From: Pholiota molesta
Taxonomy: Eukaryota > Basidiomycota > Agaricomycetes > Agaricales > Strophariaceae
Direction of reading: 5' to 3'
Assembly (NCBI GenBank): GCA_014925825.1
Contig: JACGCK010000038.1
Location: 1 to 64,000 of the forward strand
Length of the DNA stretch: 64,000 bases
The position numbers and the translations under genes are program-made. This document shows positions 23,622 to 36,107 of this stretch, in pieces; positions within the stretch are counted from its first letter, which is position 1, and every line of letters starts with the position of its first letter. The notes below the pieces were generated by a model, which was given only the letters and a program-made list of their open reading frames with translations, was not told the DNA's origin and did no database searches.

Positions 23622-25741
23622 ATGCATCTTGCATTGACTTGTTTGTTTTCTTTTCTACCGTGGACTGGCGTACTGGCCAGTGGTCAGGTTCCAATTGTCG
23701 ATGGCATCATTGGAGGGGTACCAGGCCCCGAGTCACACTTCTCCCAGCTTTTAGAGGCGTCGACGCTCGCGAACGTAACGACCACCCCTGGAAAGCTGCG
23801 CGTTGTGGAAAATTCTGGGATATGTGGTCCGCGTTTCCTAATCCATTGTTGATGTAAATTGACATGTTCCCTCAGAAACAACGCCCGGAGTTTTTCAGGC
23901 CTCTGGATATGGTGATATAACTGCCACAGAGAGTATTTGGTAAGTTTTCTAGCCTTCAACGTATATCATTCTAATTACAAGTTCAAGGTTCTGGTTCTTT
24001 GCCGCCCGCAAGAATGCTAAGAATGCTCCCCTTGTGCTATGGTTTAACGGCGGTGTAAGGATCCCATCAATGCTCGTACGGTATCCTTTTGAATCGGATT
24101 CCTTCTATAGCCTGGAAGCTCAAGTATGATCGGCCTGCTTCAAGAGAATGGGCCCTGCAGAATTACAAACGATAGCACTTCCGTCACCTTGAACCCATTT
24201 TCGTGGAACAACGAGGCCAACGTACTCTATATCGACCAACCTGTTGGCGTGGGCTTCTCCCATGGCGATCTGAAAGTCGGAACATCAGAGGAGGCTGCAG
24301 CTGACGTCTGGACCTTCCTCCAAATATTCCTTTCTGACGCTAGATTTTCTCACTTGAGTTCCAACAAGCTTGGCCTTTGGACCGAGTCGTATGGTGGGCA
24401 CTACGGACCTACCTTCGCAGCGTGAGTGTCTTCACCTGCTGACATGCGTTATCAATCACTCACGACTCGGATTTAGGTATTTCCTCAATCAAAATCTTGC
24501 TATTGCAAAGCGCGAGATAAAGGGAAAAACACTCAACCTCCAGGTTCTTGGAATTGGAGATGGCCTAACGGTACGTTGCGTCATAGTACTTTATCGTATT
24601 ATTTAAGTCCATTTGAATAAAATGTCATTAGAATCCTCTCATCCAATATCCAGGCTACATCTCCTACGCTGCTGTAAATCCATATCATCCATTGGTTAGC
24701 CAAGCTGAAATCGAGGCCGCAAACATCTCTTGGACAACTCCCGTTACAGGATGCCGAGATATGGCAAGTTCAATCGTCTTCTAAGTTTGTGAACGCCCCT
24801 TATTCTACCGTCAGATCATCACCTGCAACTCCGTCAACGGGACCGATGCGATTTGTTCCTCTGCACAAAACTTCTGCAACGATGAAATTCTGTCTCCTTT
24901 GGCTGGAAACTATGATGTATGTCGGGTCTTCGAACTTGACAGTGATCAACGCATCTCACAAAGATTATATATAGGTTTACTACATTCTTGCTGAGAATCC
25001 CGATCCCTACCCGCCTGAGCTCTCCACCTATTTGAATGCGGTCGCTTCTCAAATCGGTGGGGAGGTAACTTGGACACAATCGAGTAACGCTGTTTATCGT
25101 AATTTTTCAAAGACAGGTACGTCTATAGACCAATTGATAAAAAACCGTGAAAGAAATACTTCTCGTATAGGTGACTGGATGAGAAACTCTGCACCCGATC
25201 TTGAATTCGTCATCAACTCAGGAGTGAGCTTTATTGATTAAGGTTTATTCGCTCGCTCGTCCTAATACTGCGCAGATCAGGACGATTATTTACGACGGAG
25301 ATGCGGTATGCATAAAATCTATGTGCAAAAATTCTATACACTAAGGCTACCCCTTGTAGGACTACATTTTGAATTTCAACGGAGTCGAAGCTATGGTAGG
25401 TACCTCTACTGGATATTGGCTGTCATTTTTAAACCCCATCTACGTGGCAGGTTAACGACCTTAAAACGACTTGGTCCCCGCTTTACAAGCTCCAGGAATT
25501 CCGCTCGTTCACGGTCGCTGGTCAAGAAACTGGACTCTATAAAAATGCAGGAAAGTTTTCTTACGTCCGTATATTTGGCTCAGGACACGAAGTTCCAGCT
25601 TACAAGGTGTGCCATTCACTTTAAACTAAATTATGTATAGGTCTGATGCTTGGGAAGTATGGTAAACTGGCGTATGGTCAAGCTGCGGCACAAATGTTTG
25701 AACAAATCATGCGCGATGAAGGGCTTTCAAGCACGTATTAA
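23622..25741 (+). CDS. Secreted serine carboxypeptidase (peptidase family S10), copy 2
   Basis: Thirteen exons at the same positions and phases as copy 1 (23622-23826, 23876-23939, 23988-24054, 24111-24421, 24477-24570, 24632-24763, 24815-24916, 24975-25116, 25171-25223, 25276-25305, 25360-25395, 25451-25606, 25658-25741) give 491 aa. It has a signal peptide (HLALTCLFSFLPWTGVLASG), Ser in WTESYGGHYGPTFA, Asp in IIYDGDADYILN and His in GSGHEVPAYKYG. Intron 6 has a GC donor (24764) where copy 1 has GT. Most exons have identical lengths to copy 1; exons 6, 7 and 13 are 3 nt longer. A tandem duplication origin is clear, with substantial protein divergence since. Both catalytic sets are intact, so both are probably active, perhaps with different C-terminal residue preferences. 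Confidence 0.95.
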
Positions 25742-25860
25742 ATATAAGAAAGTCGAAAGTTACATTTGGAAGCTTTGTTTACATGCAATGGTAGGATATA
25801 TGGAATCTCAAATCTATCCTTTCATGTTTATGGTGTTAAATAAAATGCGAGCGTGTTATT

Positions 25861-25890
25861 CGCTCGTCTCGCCCGTCTCGCCCGTCTCGG
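25861..25890. repeat. 9-bp tandem repeat upstream of the DUF6535 gene
   Basis: Three or so copies of a CCCGTCTCG unit lie 20-50 bp upstream of the DUF6535 start codon, inside the only 169 bp that separate it from the preceding gene. It may be in the 5' leader. Confidence 0.5.
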
Positions 25891-25910
25891 CTGTTCTTTC
25901 GGAGGTTGAA

Positions 25911-28771
25911 ATGTTTGATTACGCATCAATTTTTCGAGAGGCAGCCTCAGCAACCAAATCGAAGTTGGAAAAGGTTACTTACGGACTTACCATATACTTC
26001 TATTCCTACTTACGACTGAAACCATCAATGGTGAGAATACTTACAGCTAGTGCTTACATGCTAGTAATGCGTACATGACCCAAGATTCTCATCATTTTAA
26101 AACTTTGCAGTCGACGAACACCGCAATAAAGGAGCAAGAAGCCCAGCAATTACACAAAGAGGTATGCATTCAAGATTACTGATACCTTGAACACTTGGAA
26201 TGACAGACCCTAGGAGAGTCCTCGAGCATGGCAATGTGGGGAGCCTTACCAATATCCATTACCTGCTCCCGAAGGCGATCCGTGGCAGATTCTGTTGAAA
26301 CCGATTTTGGAAAAGGATAAAGCGCAGTGCGAGGCGTGGAAGGACGAGGTTCAGAACTTATTGATATTCGTGCGTCCCGCAGTCCAATTTCCATTCTAAT
26401 ATTATTATACGTCGCACCCTCAGGCTGGTCTATTTTCGGCTGTGGTGACCGCATTTACTCTCGAGACCTATAAAGGTCTTCAGCAAGATCCCAGCAATAC
26501 AATGATTTTACTTCTCTCAACGATTGCCAACAATCTTTCGAACTCTCAACACAATAACACCGAGCCGATCCCAATTTCACAGGCTCAGCTTGCATTCTCT
26601 CCAACGCCATCGGTTGTCCGCGTCAATATATTTATGTTCATCAGTCTCATCCTCAGCCTTGCCACTGTTCTCATCGGCATCGTCTCTCTCCAATGGTTGA
26701 GGGAACACCAAGCCTATACCGGTTCATTCACGCCCCAAAATACCTTTGCTGCTGTCCACATGCGATCAGAGGCCCTTGAAAAATGGCGCGTGCCAGAAAT
26801 CTTCTCTGCGCTGCCTCTTATACTCCAATCAGCCCTCATTCTATTCTTCGTTGGGGTCATTGACTTTCTATTGAATATAGATATCCGTGTCGTTATCCCT
26901 GTCGCGATAGTCATAGGCCTTACCCTGGTCTTCCTGCTCCTTACCACCATGCTTCCGACACTCCAAGCTTTTATATTACACCACCCCTACCTGAAGGTGA
27001 ACGACGAAGTTCCCGTGCAGTGTCCCTACAAATCACCTCAGTCGAGGGCTTTCCGTCGATTGATCACATCCTCCAAGCTTGTATTCATTGTGACGTCTTT
27101 CACATTTGCCACGATCTACTGGATAATCATGCGTCTCTGTCTTCTCCCCGGCCAAATTGTCCACTCACGTTTCTGCCAGTCAATTTGGCAATCTTTCATG
27201 AGATTGATCCATTCACTGCCCGTGATTAATCTGACATCTCCCTATCGGTTACCTTTCTTCGCGCTTTTGAGGCTGAATCAATCGAGACCCTGGGATGGTT
27301 TCAGCTATATGACGCGCCATATCTACGGGTTTTGGAGTGTTACGTCCTCATTCGATTTTGACTTAGTGTGGTTATCAGTCCGTGACAATTATTTTCAGAG
27401 CACCTGTAGTCCAGATAGCTGGCTCTATCGAAACCGTTTTGATCATCAGGACCATGGAGCTATCTACGACGCTATTCTAGGACTTTGCAAAGAACTTACG
27501 AAGGACGATGTCAATATGAACGCCGATTTTGAGTCGCCGATCTTTACGGCGTACCACTGCGCTCTCGATCCTTCTTCCATCAACCAACTTCGCGGCGATG
27601 AGCAAATCAAAGCCGCACGGACTCGAAATGCTTACTTAACAACGCTCCTAGGGTATAATCAACTTACACCCTTGAGCCCATTCCCGGATATCAGCCAGGA
27701 CCCTACCCTTTCTTTGCTATGGGAAGAGAACGCTTTTGTCGTGCTCAACTTTGCCTATTCCAAGTTGTATGATTTGGATCTATCTTCTCCTCGATTGTCA
27801 CGGCATCTGGCAGAGTTATCCTTTAGACTTCTCGGGTTCTTGTATAGCCAGCCACACCTCACGCGTATGTTGAATGGTTCGGAAGATGGTTCAACGGACG
27901 TCCTTTTTGCAGCTGATGAGTTGTATGTGATGAAAATATTTGAAGACAAAGACCAACGTGAGTGCACTTGTTGGCCGCACCTGATCATTATTATTGCTGA
28001 CCTTTCGTCGCATCATTGATATAACCAGCGTTTACCACCCAATGGGCTCTCACCATTGATTTATACTTTAGGGCTTTTAGTAGCCCAAATGCTGTTGATA
28101 TCGACTTGAAAAGTAGCTTCCACGGGCATCGATTTATTCGAGAGTACATATGGAACTTTTGGAAAGAAGTCGACAGCGAATTCACCAACAAGAACATTCA
28201 TTCCGACACACTGAAACAAATACAGAACACCTTCCATCTCATCAACGATATTTTGAAAAATCTTCTTGAAAGCGAAAATGCACAAATCCTCGAGTGCATC
28301 TACTATCCCGCAGCTCTATACGCCCAATCCTGCAGGCGCCTCCTGCCAGATCACGAAACACTTAACGAGAATATCGGTGTCCTCATCCCTTCTCTCCTTC
28401 GATGCAGGGATACCATCGCATTGAGGGGTAGCCAGGAGCAGCCGTGGATGATCGATGGCGAATATGACGAGGACCAAAAGCTGCCGTTGTTTTCAGAGGA
28501 GTGGTGGGATATCTTGTTTTCATCAGATCGGGTGTCGTGTGTTTCGCACTCGACCGGTACCGCGCAGCCGCAGAGAGGCAGCATTCGCAGTAGGGAAACA
28601 CCGACTGGCCATCATCGCTCGAGCTCCCAGTTGGACGATCCGGTACCTCCATCGCGGAGGAACGTAACTTTCCCGTTGGATCTCCAGACTGAACAGCTAC
28701 CTCGATCGAATTCGAGGATAGACGATAACCTAGTTTCCGATGAAAATAGAGGCGCGGAGAACCTTGTCTAA
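25911..28771 (+). CDS. DUF6535 multi-pass membrane protein
   Basis: Five exons in phase (25911-25973, 26111-26161, 26214-26369, 26424-27957, 28029-28771) give 2547 nt, 848 aa. The signature reads KPILEKDKAQCEAWKDEVQN, then AGLFSAVVTAFTLETYKGLQ, the hallmark of DUF6535 proteins, which are expanded in Agaricomycetes. Four hydrophobic segments are visible: around AGLFSAVVTAF, VNIFMFISLILSLATVLIGI, ALPLILQSALILFFVGVIDF and PVAIVIGLTLVFLLLTTM. A long soluble C-terminal region of about 600 residues follows and ends in a Ser/Arg-rich low-complexity tail. Function is unknown. The N-terminal exons are small and the start is chosen as the first Met in phase, 169 bp after the carboxypeptidase stop. Confidence 0.85.
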
Positions 28772-30498
28772 TTGGATACCAATAAATATGGATGAAGTAG
28801 CTTGAATTGACCCGCGTTAGCGTAATGTAGATGTACAGACCCAATGAGTTCCAGCAACATACCTACATGGTCGAATTGAACCATGGACACTCAGCTCCTT
28901 ATCCCAAAGAACAATAATTGTCGACATATCCTCCTGGCGCTATGTGGTTGGATGTTGATACCAGGGATACATAATTCATGGTTGAAATACCGATGGTCGA
29001 AGAAACCAAGTCTGATCCTCGGGTCTGCTATGTTACTTTTCCTTTGTCGCGCTCCTCAAGACCATATATCTGTCGGACTTCTGAGACAGCAACAGTCATT
29101 TAGTTACTATCATACACTGATAAATTACTGCCACATACCGTACGCAAGGCAAGACGGTCTTTTTCTTCTGCTTCAGCACGTATCTTAGCTTGCCGACTTG
29201 AAATCGAATGTAGTCAGTACTAGTGCATTTGATAATCTGGCCAAAAGATTTACGCAGGATCCTTTCTGAGGGTCTGCAGCGCCGTTCCCGAGGATGATGC
29301 CTTTGAGCGAGAAACGATGGCCTTTGTCCTTGCCATAATGAATGGATGGATGAGAATTGGGTGTAAACGTCAGGAAAAGCTGCAATCCTGACACGTTTCC
29401 TCTAGATGACGTTGGTGTTCACTGCGAGCCGTTATTCGCATGTTGTGCACATGTTTGACTGGTGTTTGGCCAAATTTCCACGCCATAAATCAACGTCTAT
29501 GCCATTCACCCTGTAAGTATATCTTAAATCATGTTAGGACTGTCAGTCCAATAAACTCAGTCGATACATATCTGCGACATCTCATTATTAAACTTCCAAG
29601 AATCAGAGATCTTGAGGGGTCAGGGCGTTTGCAGGGCGTAGTTTCATTACAGTTTTGAAAGGCTTCAAAGGGATATGCCAAGGATCGGTTTGGCAAGATT
29701 CAGAATAGATCTGGGGTATAATTACTCTGTAATGGTTGTGACATCTTGAGTATGACAATAATGTTGAGCTTGACTTGAGCTTGACACTTTGCATGACATT
29801 CTTGCTCATAGAAGCGCTTTTGTTTGGCTTTTGTCCTAGACTTGCTATTTTCGATTGATTTTCGAGCTCTTGTTATGAAACGTCCAACTCTCAACTTTCT
29901 GTAGGATTCTTGCTATCAAAACTATGCAGAAGATTGCTCAAATATTAATGCGTCATTACAATTCCTTCCCGCGGTGAAGCAGCGGCACATCGGTGGCACT
30001 ATTTGGGCACTATAGCGTTGATCGATCAGTGATCAATCGATCACATCGAATTTGGTTGATGGCGTCAATATCGGCGCCTAATTTTGGTTGTGCAGCAAGC
30101 TTGGGGACAGTATATCTGAGGCAGGTTCTGGATCGCCTGGAGGCAAAACCAAAATGCGAGTAATTATGGCCCTCATTTACTTTATAATAAAAAGTCGTAC
30201 CAAATAGATCTCCGAGATGTCAGTCTAATAAGTAAAGGCGCGATCAGAGTACCCCGAAAGACAGAGGAGATCTCTCTCTCCATCCTTCTTCACACAGAGT
30301 ATTTAATGATTGTCCTTGATTGTACTTCAAATGGGGCAAAGACTTTTCATGGATGCACCGTGTAGCTGTGCCACCGATTAGATAGATTTTACGCCGTGAT
30401 CATCTCATACAATCCACCATCCAAACTCCATCTGTAACCCAAGCATTATTAAAAATATAGCGCGACCGAGGCCCAATACCTCCAAGAGCTACTCAAAG

Positions 30499-30524
30499 CT
30501 GTGTCTACTGATCAATAGACACAG
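30499..30524. repeat. Perfect 9-bp inverted repeat (hairpin)
   Basis: CTGTGTCTA (30499-30507) and its exact reverse complement TAGACACAG (30516-30524) are separated by an 8-nt spacer. It is not followed by a T run and is far from any gene, so it is not an obvious terminator. Confidence 0.6.
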
Positions 30525-33275
30525 TCCAGGCCTGCAGTGCCTGTCGCATAATATATTTATTCTTCCAGCATCTACATACTCAAGTTGGGTCGCCGAAGCT
30601 CGAGCCTCGCAGAAGAGAGCCAATCGGAGGCTAAGCGTCTAATTATATTTCTTTTGGATGACATCTATGGTTAATTCCCTTCCACGGTTTGGGTCAATCG
30701 GTCCATGCGTGGGCATTTACACCTCAAGGGGCTCGCGGCTCCACGAAGTAACACAGGCCATGATTGGCTGCAGTGCACATTCGCCTGTTGGCGCAATACT
30801 GGAGTGGAATGTGTGAGGCCCCATGATCAGATTCAAGTATAAAGGTTTTCACTTGGAATAGTCTGGATAGAAAGTGGCATGATTCATGGAGTGCTAACAT
30901 ACGCTAGTTTGAACGCAGCACAAGATTTCGGCGATGGCCAATCAAAGTCCAGGCCAAGTGAAAGTCTATGTGTGAGGTGCCTCGACTCTCGCGAGCAAGT
31001 ATGAAGCAGATGAACACTGCTCAGTTAGACTTGTGACCTGTCGGATCGAATTTACGGTACAACTTCAACTGCTTTGGTTGTAGCACCAAGCTCAAGAATG
31101 ATGCAGAGTAGAACAAAATGCCACAGGGGCTCAATGATCCTTGTGCTTAAGGTGGATCATGAACGTATAACAAGTATATTCTCAAGCATCGGCGAATGAT
31201 TACAAGGAGCGCGTCACAATACAAGAAAGTCAGGGACGGCTTCGGCGCTTACTTCGTCATTACTTTTTAGATAAAACAAGATAAGCAGATGGTTTGTGGA
31301 GCATCAACCAGGTACAATAGATCACTTGATAACTCAGCCAGGAAGGTGTGTCGGGCCCCATCAGCATTGAATATATGGACAGGAACATATCCTCTGGCAT
31401 CGGGACTCGGACTCTGGTAGTGTCCAGATCCCAAACTTTTCATCGCTTTCAAAACGCGGTAAACTATGTAGTTCCTGTGGCCTGAACACTAGCGCTCGCA
31501 GTCATAGAACGCGATAAGTATCGGAAGTGCCACAGACAGCGTCATGGGGTTATCCCGGATCCGTTCATGTATATTAAGCCATGCGACAGGTCCCTGCGCC
31601 GAAATTCCTGTCAGAAGATCATAATATTAACTGATCATAATCACTTTCATTATTGCGGCATGCTTTTGTTCCCTTTCTAGTCTTTTCTAGTAGACCGTTC
31701 CGTCACTCGAGAATTTCTTAATACCTATCCTTGTTCTCATTTCGCTGCGTGTTCCGCCCAGTAATACCTGGGCTGTCTCCACGGGAGTCGCTTACAACAC
31801 ATACACGGCAGAACCATCGAATGATTGGGCGAAACGCTTACGCTACGACATCCTCGGTGTGGACGTGGAGCGGCATCCACCGGCGATCTATCCATCGAGC
31901 AGTCCTTGTCTGTGTAAGTAGCGGAAAGGCAGCTGGTACTTACGGCTTGATTGCTCTCACCCATACCTCCGCCTGGGCGCTGCGGCGTACATAACACATC
32001 CGTGTCTGTCGTTCCGCCTGCCCAGGATATGATTTTCGAATGAACCTAATATACATTCGACGGATTGACCTTACTCGGGGTGGGTACGCATGTCCTGCTC
32101 AGTTTGTTGTATTGATCGTACTTTATTTTCGAGAACGTGTCGGACGTTTGTTGTCTTTTTATTTAATTTTGGTCAACATGGTCTGATTTTGGAGGATTCA
32201 GACTTGTAAAGTTATGATGATCAGTCAGATACATAATTTTAATGGGGCTTGGTGGAGTGTCGGGCAAAAGCGCAACTCGTCATCATGATGGAGCTTGGGA
32301 TCTAGACTCCAGACTGGATTTCGGAAAACACACGATATCGTGCATTGAATCGCTAAGAAATCCCTTTCAAGTTTCAGCAAATTTTCTCGGATTCACTATA
32401 CCAAGCCAAGAGCCAAAGTGCGGTATTATGAGACTAATCATGCCTTCAGGAAAAGTGGCACCGCAGAGCCTTCATGTCTGGCATGTAGCCTGATGAGGCC
32501 AAGAGCCTACAAAACGGACACCAAATCAGTCAGGCTGGACAGCAAGGAACATTTTCGAATCCATTGTAGAACGATACTTATTCGAGGCTTGGACTTACTC
32601 AAGAAAGGAACGAGCTGCCACGCTAATACGCCGCAATGCCATGTCAAAGCGCTTCATGTCAAAAGTGCTTCTGCTGATCCGGATTCGAAGTCGGATACTG
32701 ACGGTGGGCTCGCTTGTGTATAAGCTCCCATAGGCTGGGCAAATCGCCATCAACAGTAAGTACACCTGGATCAGACTCATCAGGGAGTTTGGAAAGTCAT
32801 CAGGGAATTCGAAGTTCATTTACTTCTCCCGACAAGGAACTGCAATAATGTGATGATTTGATTATGATCGCTCTCAATCCTTAACTTCCTTTTGCAGGTA
32901 TTGCGTTATGCTTCGCGGGCATAAATATACTCTCTCAGCCTCCGAGTCTGCGACAAACATAGAGGACAGACGATGGTCTCGACCGCTATCCATTGAGAGA
33001 AGCAAGAAAGAAGGGGTCGGGAAGAACAGTATAATTTTAGCAACCGCGATCAGCAAATGTCGCTACAATCGCATACTTAGATGTTCATCTGCGGACATAA
33101 GGTCAGTGTTGTTGTCGTTCCTAGATTACGCTTTAGCTGAGAATTTCACCAGATTTCACCTCAATCCACGCCGGCATGGCCAAAATTGAAGTTCGTTCCT
33201 CTAGGATTGTTCTTTGTGGATTTGATGTTATTCTATCATGCAGACTCTGTGGAGAAAGAGAGGCAAGGAAAAGGG

Positions 33276-33283
33276 TATATAAG
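33276..33283 (+). promoter_or_regulatory. TATA-like element upstream of the phosphatase gene
   Basis: TATATAAG lies 637 bp upstream of the phosphatase start codon, in a purine-rich context. If real, the phosphatase mRNA has a long, probably spliced leader, or an unrecognised short gene begins here. Confidence 0.35.
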
Positions 33284-33912
33284 TATGCACCTTGACGCGT
33301 CTAGACCATAGGACTCAAGACCCAACTTGAATACACTACCCATCCCTCTTCGAGCATCGGTCATCACTTATCTTTGCTCATTGAGCTGACCGACCCCGAT
33401 ACTTGCCTTGCTCGCCGTGAGTGGATGGTATCTGCTGCGCGTTCTCCATACGCATCAATATCCGGCTCCACTCCCGCACCGCGATCGCGGCGCGAATAAA
33501 TTTCAGGTGAGTGACGTTGAACGCTGCACGTGTTTCGTTCCATCTCCCCTGGCGCGGAGCCCCATTGCTCGCTGTGCGGAATATCTACATACGCCATACC
33601 AGCAGATGCACATTTCTTGTCATCTTTTTCTACGTACACTTCCGGCGATCCTTGTATGTCCGTGTCGACACTCGCTAACATTCCACACCACTGTTCGACA
33701 GGTCCACCTTCTCCCACCCCTTTCGCGGCCAGAGAAGTAATCTCGCGAATCCGGGATTTTCTTTGAAACACAAAGGACATACCTATAAAAGTTCTTGCAT
33801 TCTGCCCACGACCTGACTTCGACGCGAGCTCCAGCGCTACCACCCTTCTCCCGACATACGCCCAACTTCCATTTCTTACCATGATTAGGTTCGACAATCT
33901 TCCCCCGAGGTT

Positions 33913-34658
33913 ATGCAGGCCATGTGCACACCCATGCACCAGGTTCTCGCTCCTACGCAGATACCCTCCGGAGGCCAGACAGGCGCTCTCTGGCTCGGGT
34001 CTCTGTCCGCCGTACAGGACCCCGCCCTGTTGCGCTCGCACCACATAAGCCACCTCGTGCAGGTGCTCGATGTGCCGTGGCTCCCGCTCTCTGAAAAGGA
34101 CGGCTTCACCTGCTACAAGATTGAAATCATGGACGAGCGCAGCGTCGACATCCGCCCGTATCTCGAAAATGCGTGCACTTACATCGACATGGCCCTCAGA
34201 GCAGGCTGGAATGTGCTCGTGCACTGTCAGCAGGTTAGTGCTCGCGTTTATATGATTATGTGGCAATGTGTACAAAATCTGTCGCTGGTGGGCCCCCGTC
34301 ATCGAAATTGTGACGGACACGGCGAGCGACCTAGAGTCTACAATCAGCCGGGACCGGATTTCGGGGTCGGGGGTGGCACACCGTCCCTGGTGCCTGACCC
34401 ATGCGTTCATCTTTGCGCTTCTTCGACTTTGCACGAATCTAACTAACCGTTTGCCATTTCTTACAGGGCGTTTCGCGCTCCCCCGCCATCGTTATCGCCT
34501 ACCTCATTCGCCAGCACGGGATGACCTTCGATGCCGCCTACGCGCTCGTGCGCCGCAAGCGCGCGTGCGTCAAACCCAATTCCGGCTTCGTGCGTGCCCT
34601 GCAGGAATATGAAGTCGCTACGCGCAGGCCGCCCGTCGCCCGCCGTTTCACGTCCTGA
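33913..34658 (+). CDS. Dual-specificity protein phosphatase
   Basis: Two exons, 33913-34233 and 34467-34658 (phase 0), give 170 aa. The fold matches small DSPs: a start with TGALWLGSLSAVQDPALLR, LPLSEKDGFTCYKIEIMDE, and the signature VLVHCQQGVSRSPAIVIAYL containing the CX5R loop (Cys105, Arg111), followed by NSGFVRALQEYE at the end. Asp74 is a candidate general acid. It should dephosphorylate phospho-Tyr and phospho-Ser/Thr in proteins, possibly MAP kinases, but no kinase-docking region is present. The 233-nt intron splits the signature loop just after the second Gln. Upstream Met choice is uncertain (Met4 and Met8 are also possible). Confidence 0.88.
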
Positions 34659-35890
34659 TCCGGCACCCTCCCTCATTCCTTCCAAGTTCCGTGGGCTTCA
34701 AACTGGTTGGGGCGCACCAGTTGTTTGCCATTGGGGCTGGAGCGATGGAAAGGCAAGAGTTTCGAAAATGAGCTGGTGCCCAAAGGCGCTATATACCATT
34801 TCTGAGCTGTGCCTGTCGCTATAGCCCTCTCAAATCTTCGGACGGATCGCCAAGGCCAACGCCTCATCAAGCGAAAACCAAAAATAATTCTGTGACGTCA
34901 CAAATGACGCGATGGTATCATGTTTCCTCGCTCTGGCGTATCATCGTTGCTTTTTCTAATGAAATTCAATTATTCCCTATTTGCCTCATTTTTGTTGTTT
35001 TCTTACGGACAATTTTCTTTCTTACATGTTCAGCTTTTATTTTTATGTTTCCTATCGTAAGTAAGTTGGCCTGCATCCGTTTTTCCGTTCATTTCTGTTA
35101 TTTTGGTTTTTAGGTGTTCTTCTACCCATATATTATATATAACATACATACCATGCTCTTGCTCTGTCCTATATACCCTGCTTGGCTCGGACTTTTCCTA
35201 TTATAATCGTTGTAAAGCTTCCAGTTTCTGTTTCCCGCACCTCAGTACGCCCAGCCTCGCAAACACGACGTATATGGTCTGTCTCTTCAGAAAATAGATT
35301 GACGAATAAATCCGTCCTTCCCATTCGTGTGCGCTGCCTTGATATCAAGAAGATTGTGCTTGGTCTTCTAATAAATATCAATAGTTTGTTTTTCGGTATA
35401 CATAGCAATGATTCCCCATCTCGCGATGTTCACCTAGACAATGTGCAACATATTGTACAAGGCTTTAAATCCTAATCCCCTTTTGCGTTTGGAGGTAGTC
35501 AAAGCCGTATTGAAAGGCAGTAGAATGTCGAACTGTTATTGCCAAAAAGAAAAACAAGGGCGTCCAGGACATCCCTCATCCCGGGACCCAATTTTAGCGC
35601 CCGATGACGTCACACTTCCAGTAAATGGCGATAATACAACTTCCAAGATTGCAGCGCTATCTATACAAAAGAACAACATTTTTACGGAAGATAATAGCGT
35701 AGGGCGATTGGCTGCGACAGCCATATACCTTATTGGTCGGCCCACGGCGCGTGCGGAGCGCACCGCGCGCCCCCAGCCAGCGGCTAGCAGAGGCTTTGCG
35801 GACCGTTCTGAGTCTCCTGACGTGCATTTGATATCAACGCGCTGATAATTCGGAGTAATATAATTGGAGATTGTGGGAATGACTGTTCTG
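34659..35890. other. Intergenic AT-rich region
   Basis: Pyrimidine-rich, T-rich DNA follows the phosphatase (34880-35170), then about 700 bp with no supported gene. It contains a 20-bp sequence at 35591-35610 shared exactly with 40539-40558. Confidence 0.45.
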
Positions 35891-35990
35891 CAATCGCGCT
35901 TACAAACACCCTACACCGATATGGCTAGCTGCCTTCCCAAGTTCGCCATCCAAGTCAGAGGTTCCGACCATCGGTGAGGAATGGTTAGTA
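35891..35990 (+). pseudogene. Relict duplicate of the aldo-keto reductase exon 1
   Basis: The stretch from CAATCGCGCTTACAAACACC through an ATGGCTAGC start to CCGACCATCGGTGAGG parallels the 5' leader, start codon, exon 1 and donor site of the functional gene at 36063-36170. It carries small indels that break the frame. No further exons of a second copy follow before the functional gene begins, so it is a partial tandem duplicate about 170 bp upstream. Confidence 0.65.
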
Positions 35991-36107
35991 AGATATTGTG
36001 GGATGGTGCTTACTTATTCTCGCTCTTCCAGAGTTATTAAAGCCGGCGGGGGATGATAGGTCGCAATCCTACGAGAGCTGCGCTTACAGACACCCCCCAT
36101 CAATATC

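Larger units (their letters stand above)
28772..33912. other. 5-kb gene-poor region
   Basis: No intact gene could be supported. Items inside: a short minus-strand stretch near 29240-29330 whose translation (SLKGIILGNGAADPQKGS) resembles the INLKGIxIGNG motif of S10 carboxypeptidases; a GATC-rich palindromic patch near 30016-30043; a perfect 9-bp hairpin at 30499-30524; and a strong TATA-like element at 33276-33283. Open frames are short and lack motifs. The region may be decayed transposon or gene debris. Confidence 0.45.

Noticed and set aside
30016..30043. GATC-rich palindromic patch
   Set aside because: It is made of short repeated GATC units without a clean long stem; no function is supported.
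31731..31997. Overlapping open frames on both strands
   Set aside because: A plus frame reads NDWAKRLRYDILGVDVERHP, which looks protein-like, but it is short, has no start or splice context and I do not recognise it.
33364..34434. 356-codon open frame on the minus strand
   Set aside because: It lies antisense over the dual-specificity phosphatase and its leader, has no domain, and crosses the phosphatase intron. It is a shadow of the real gene.
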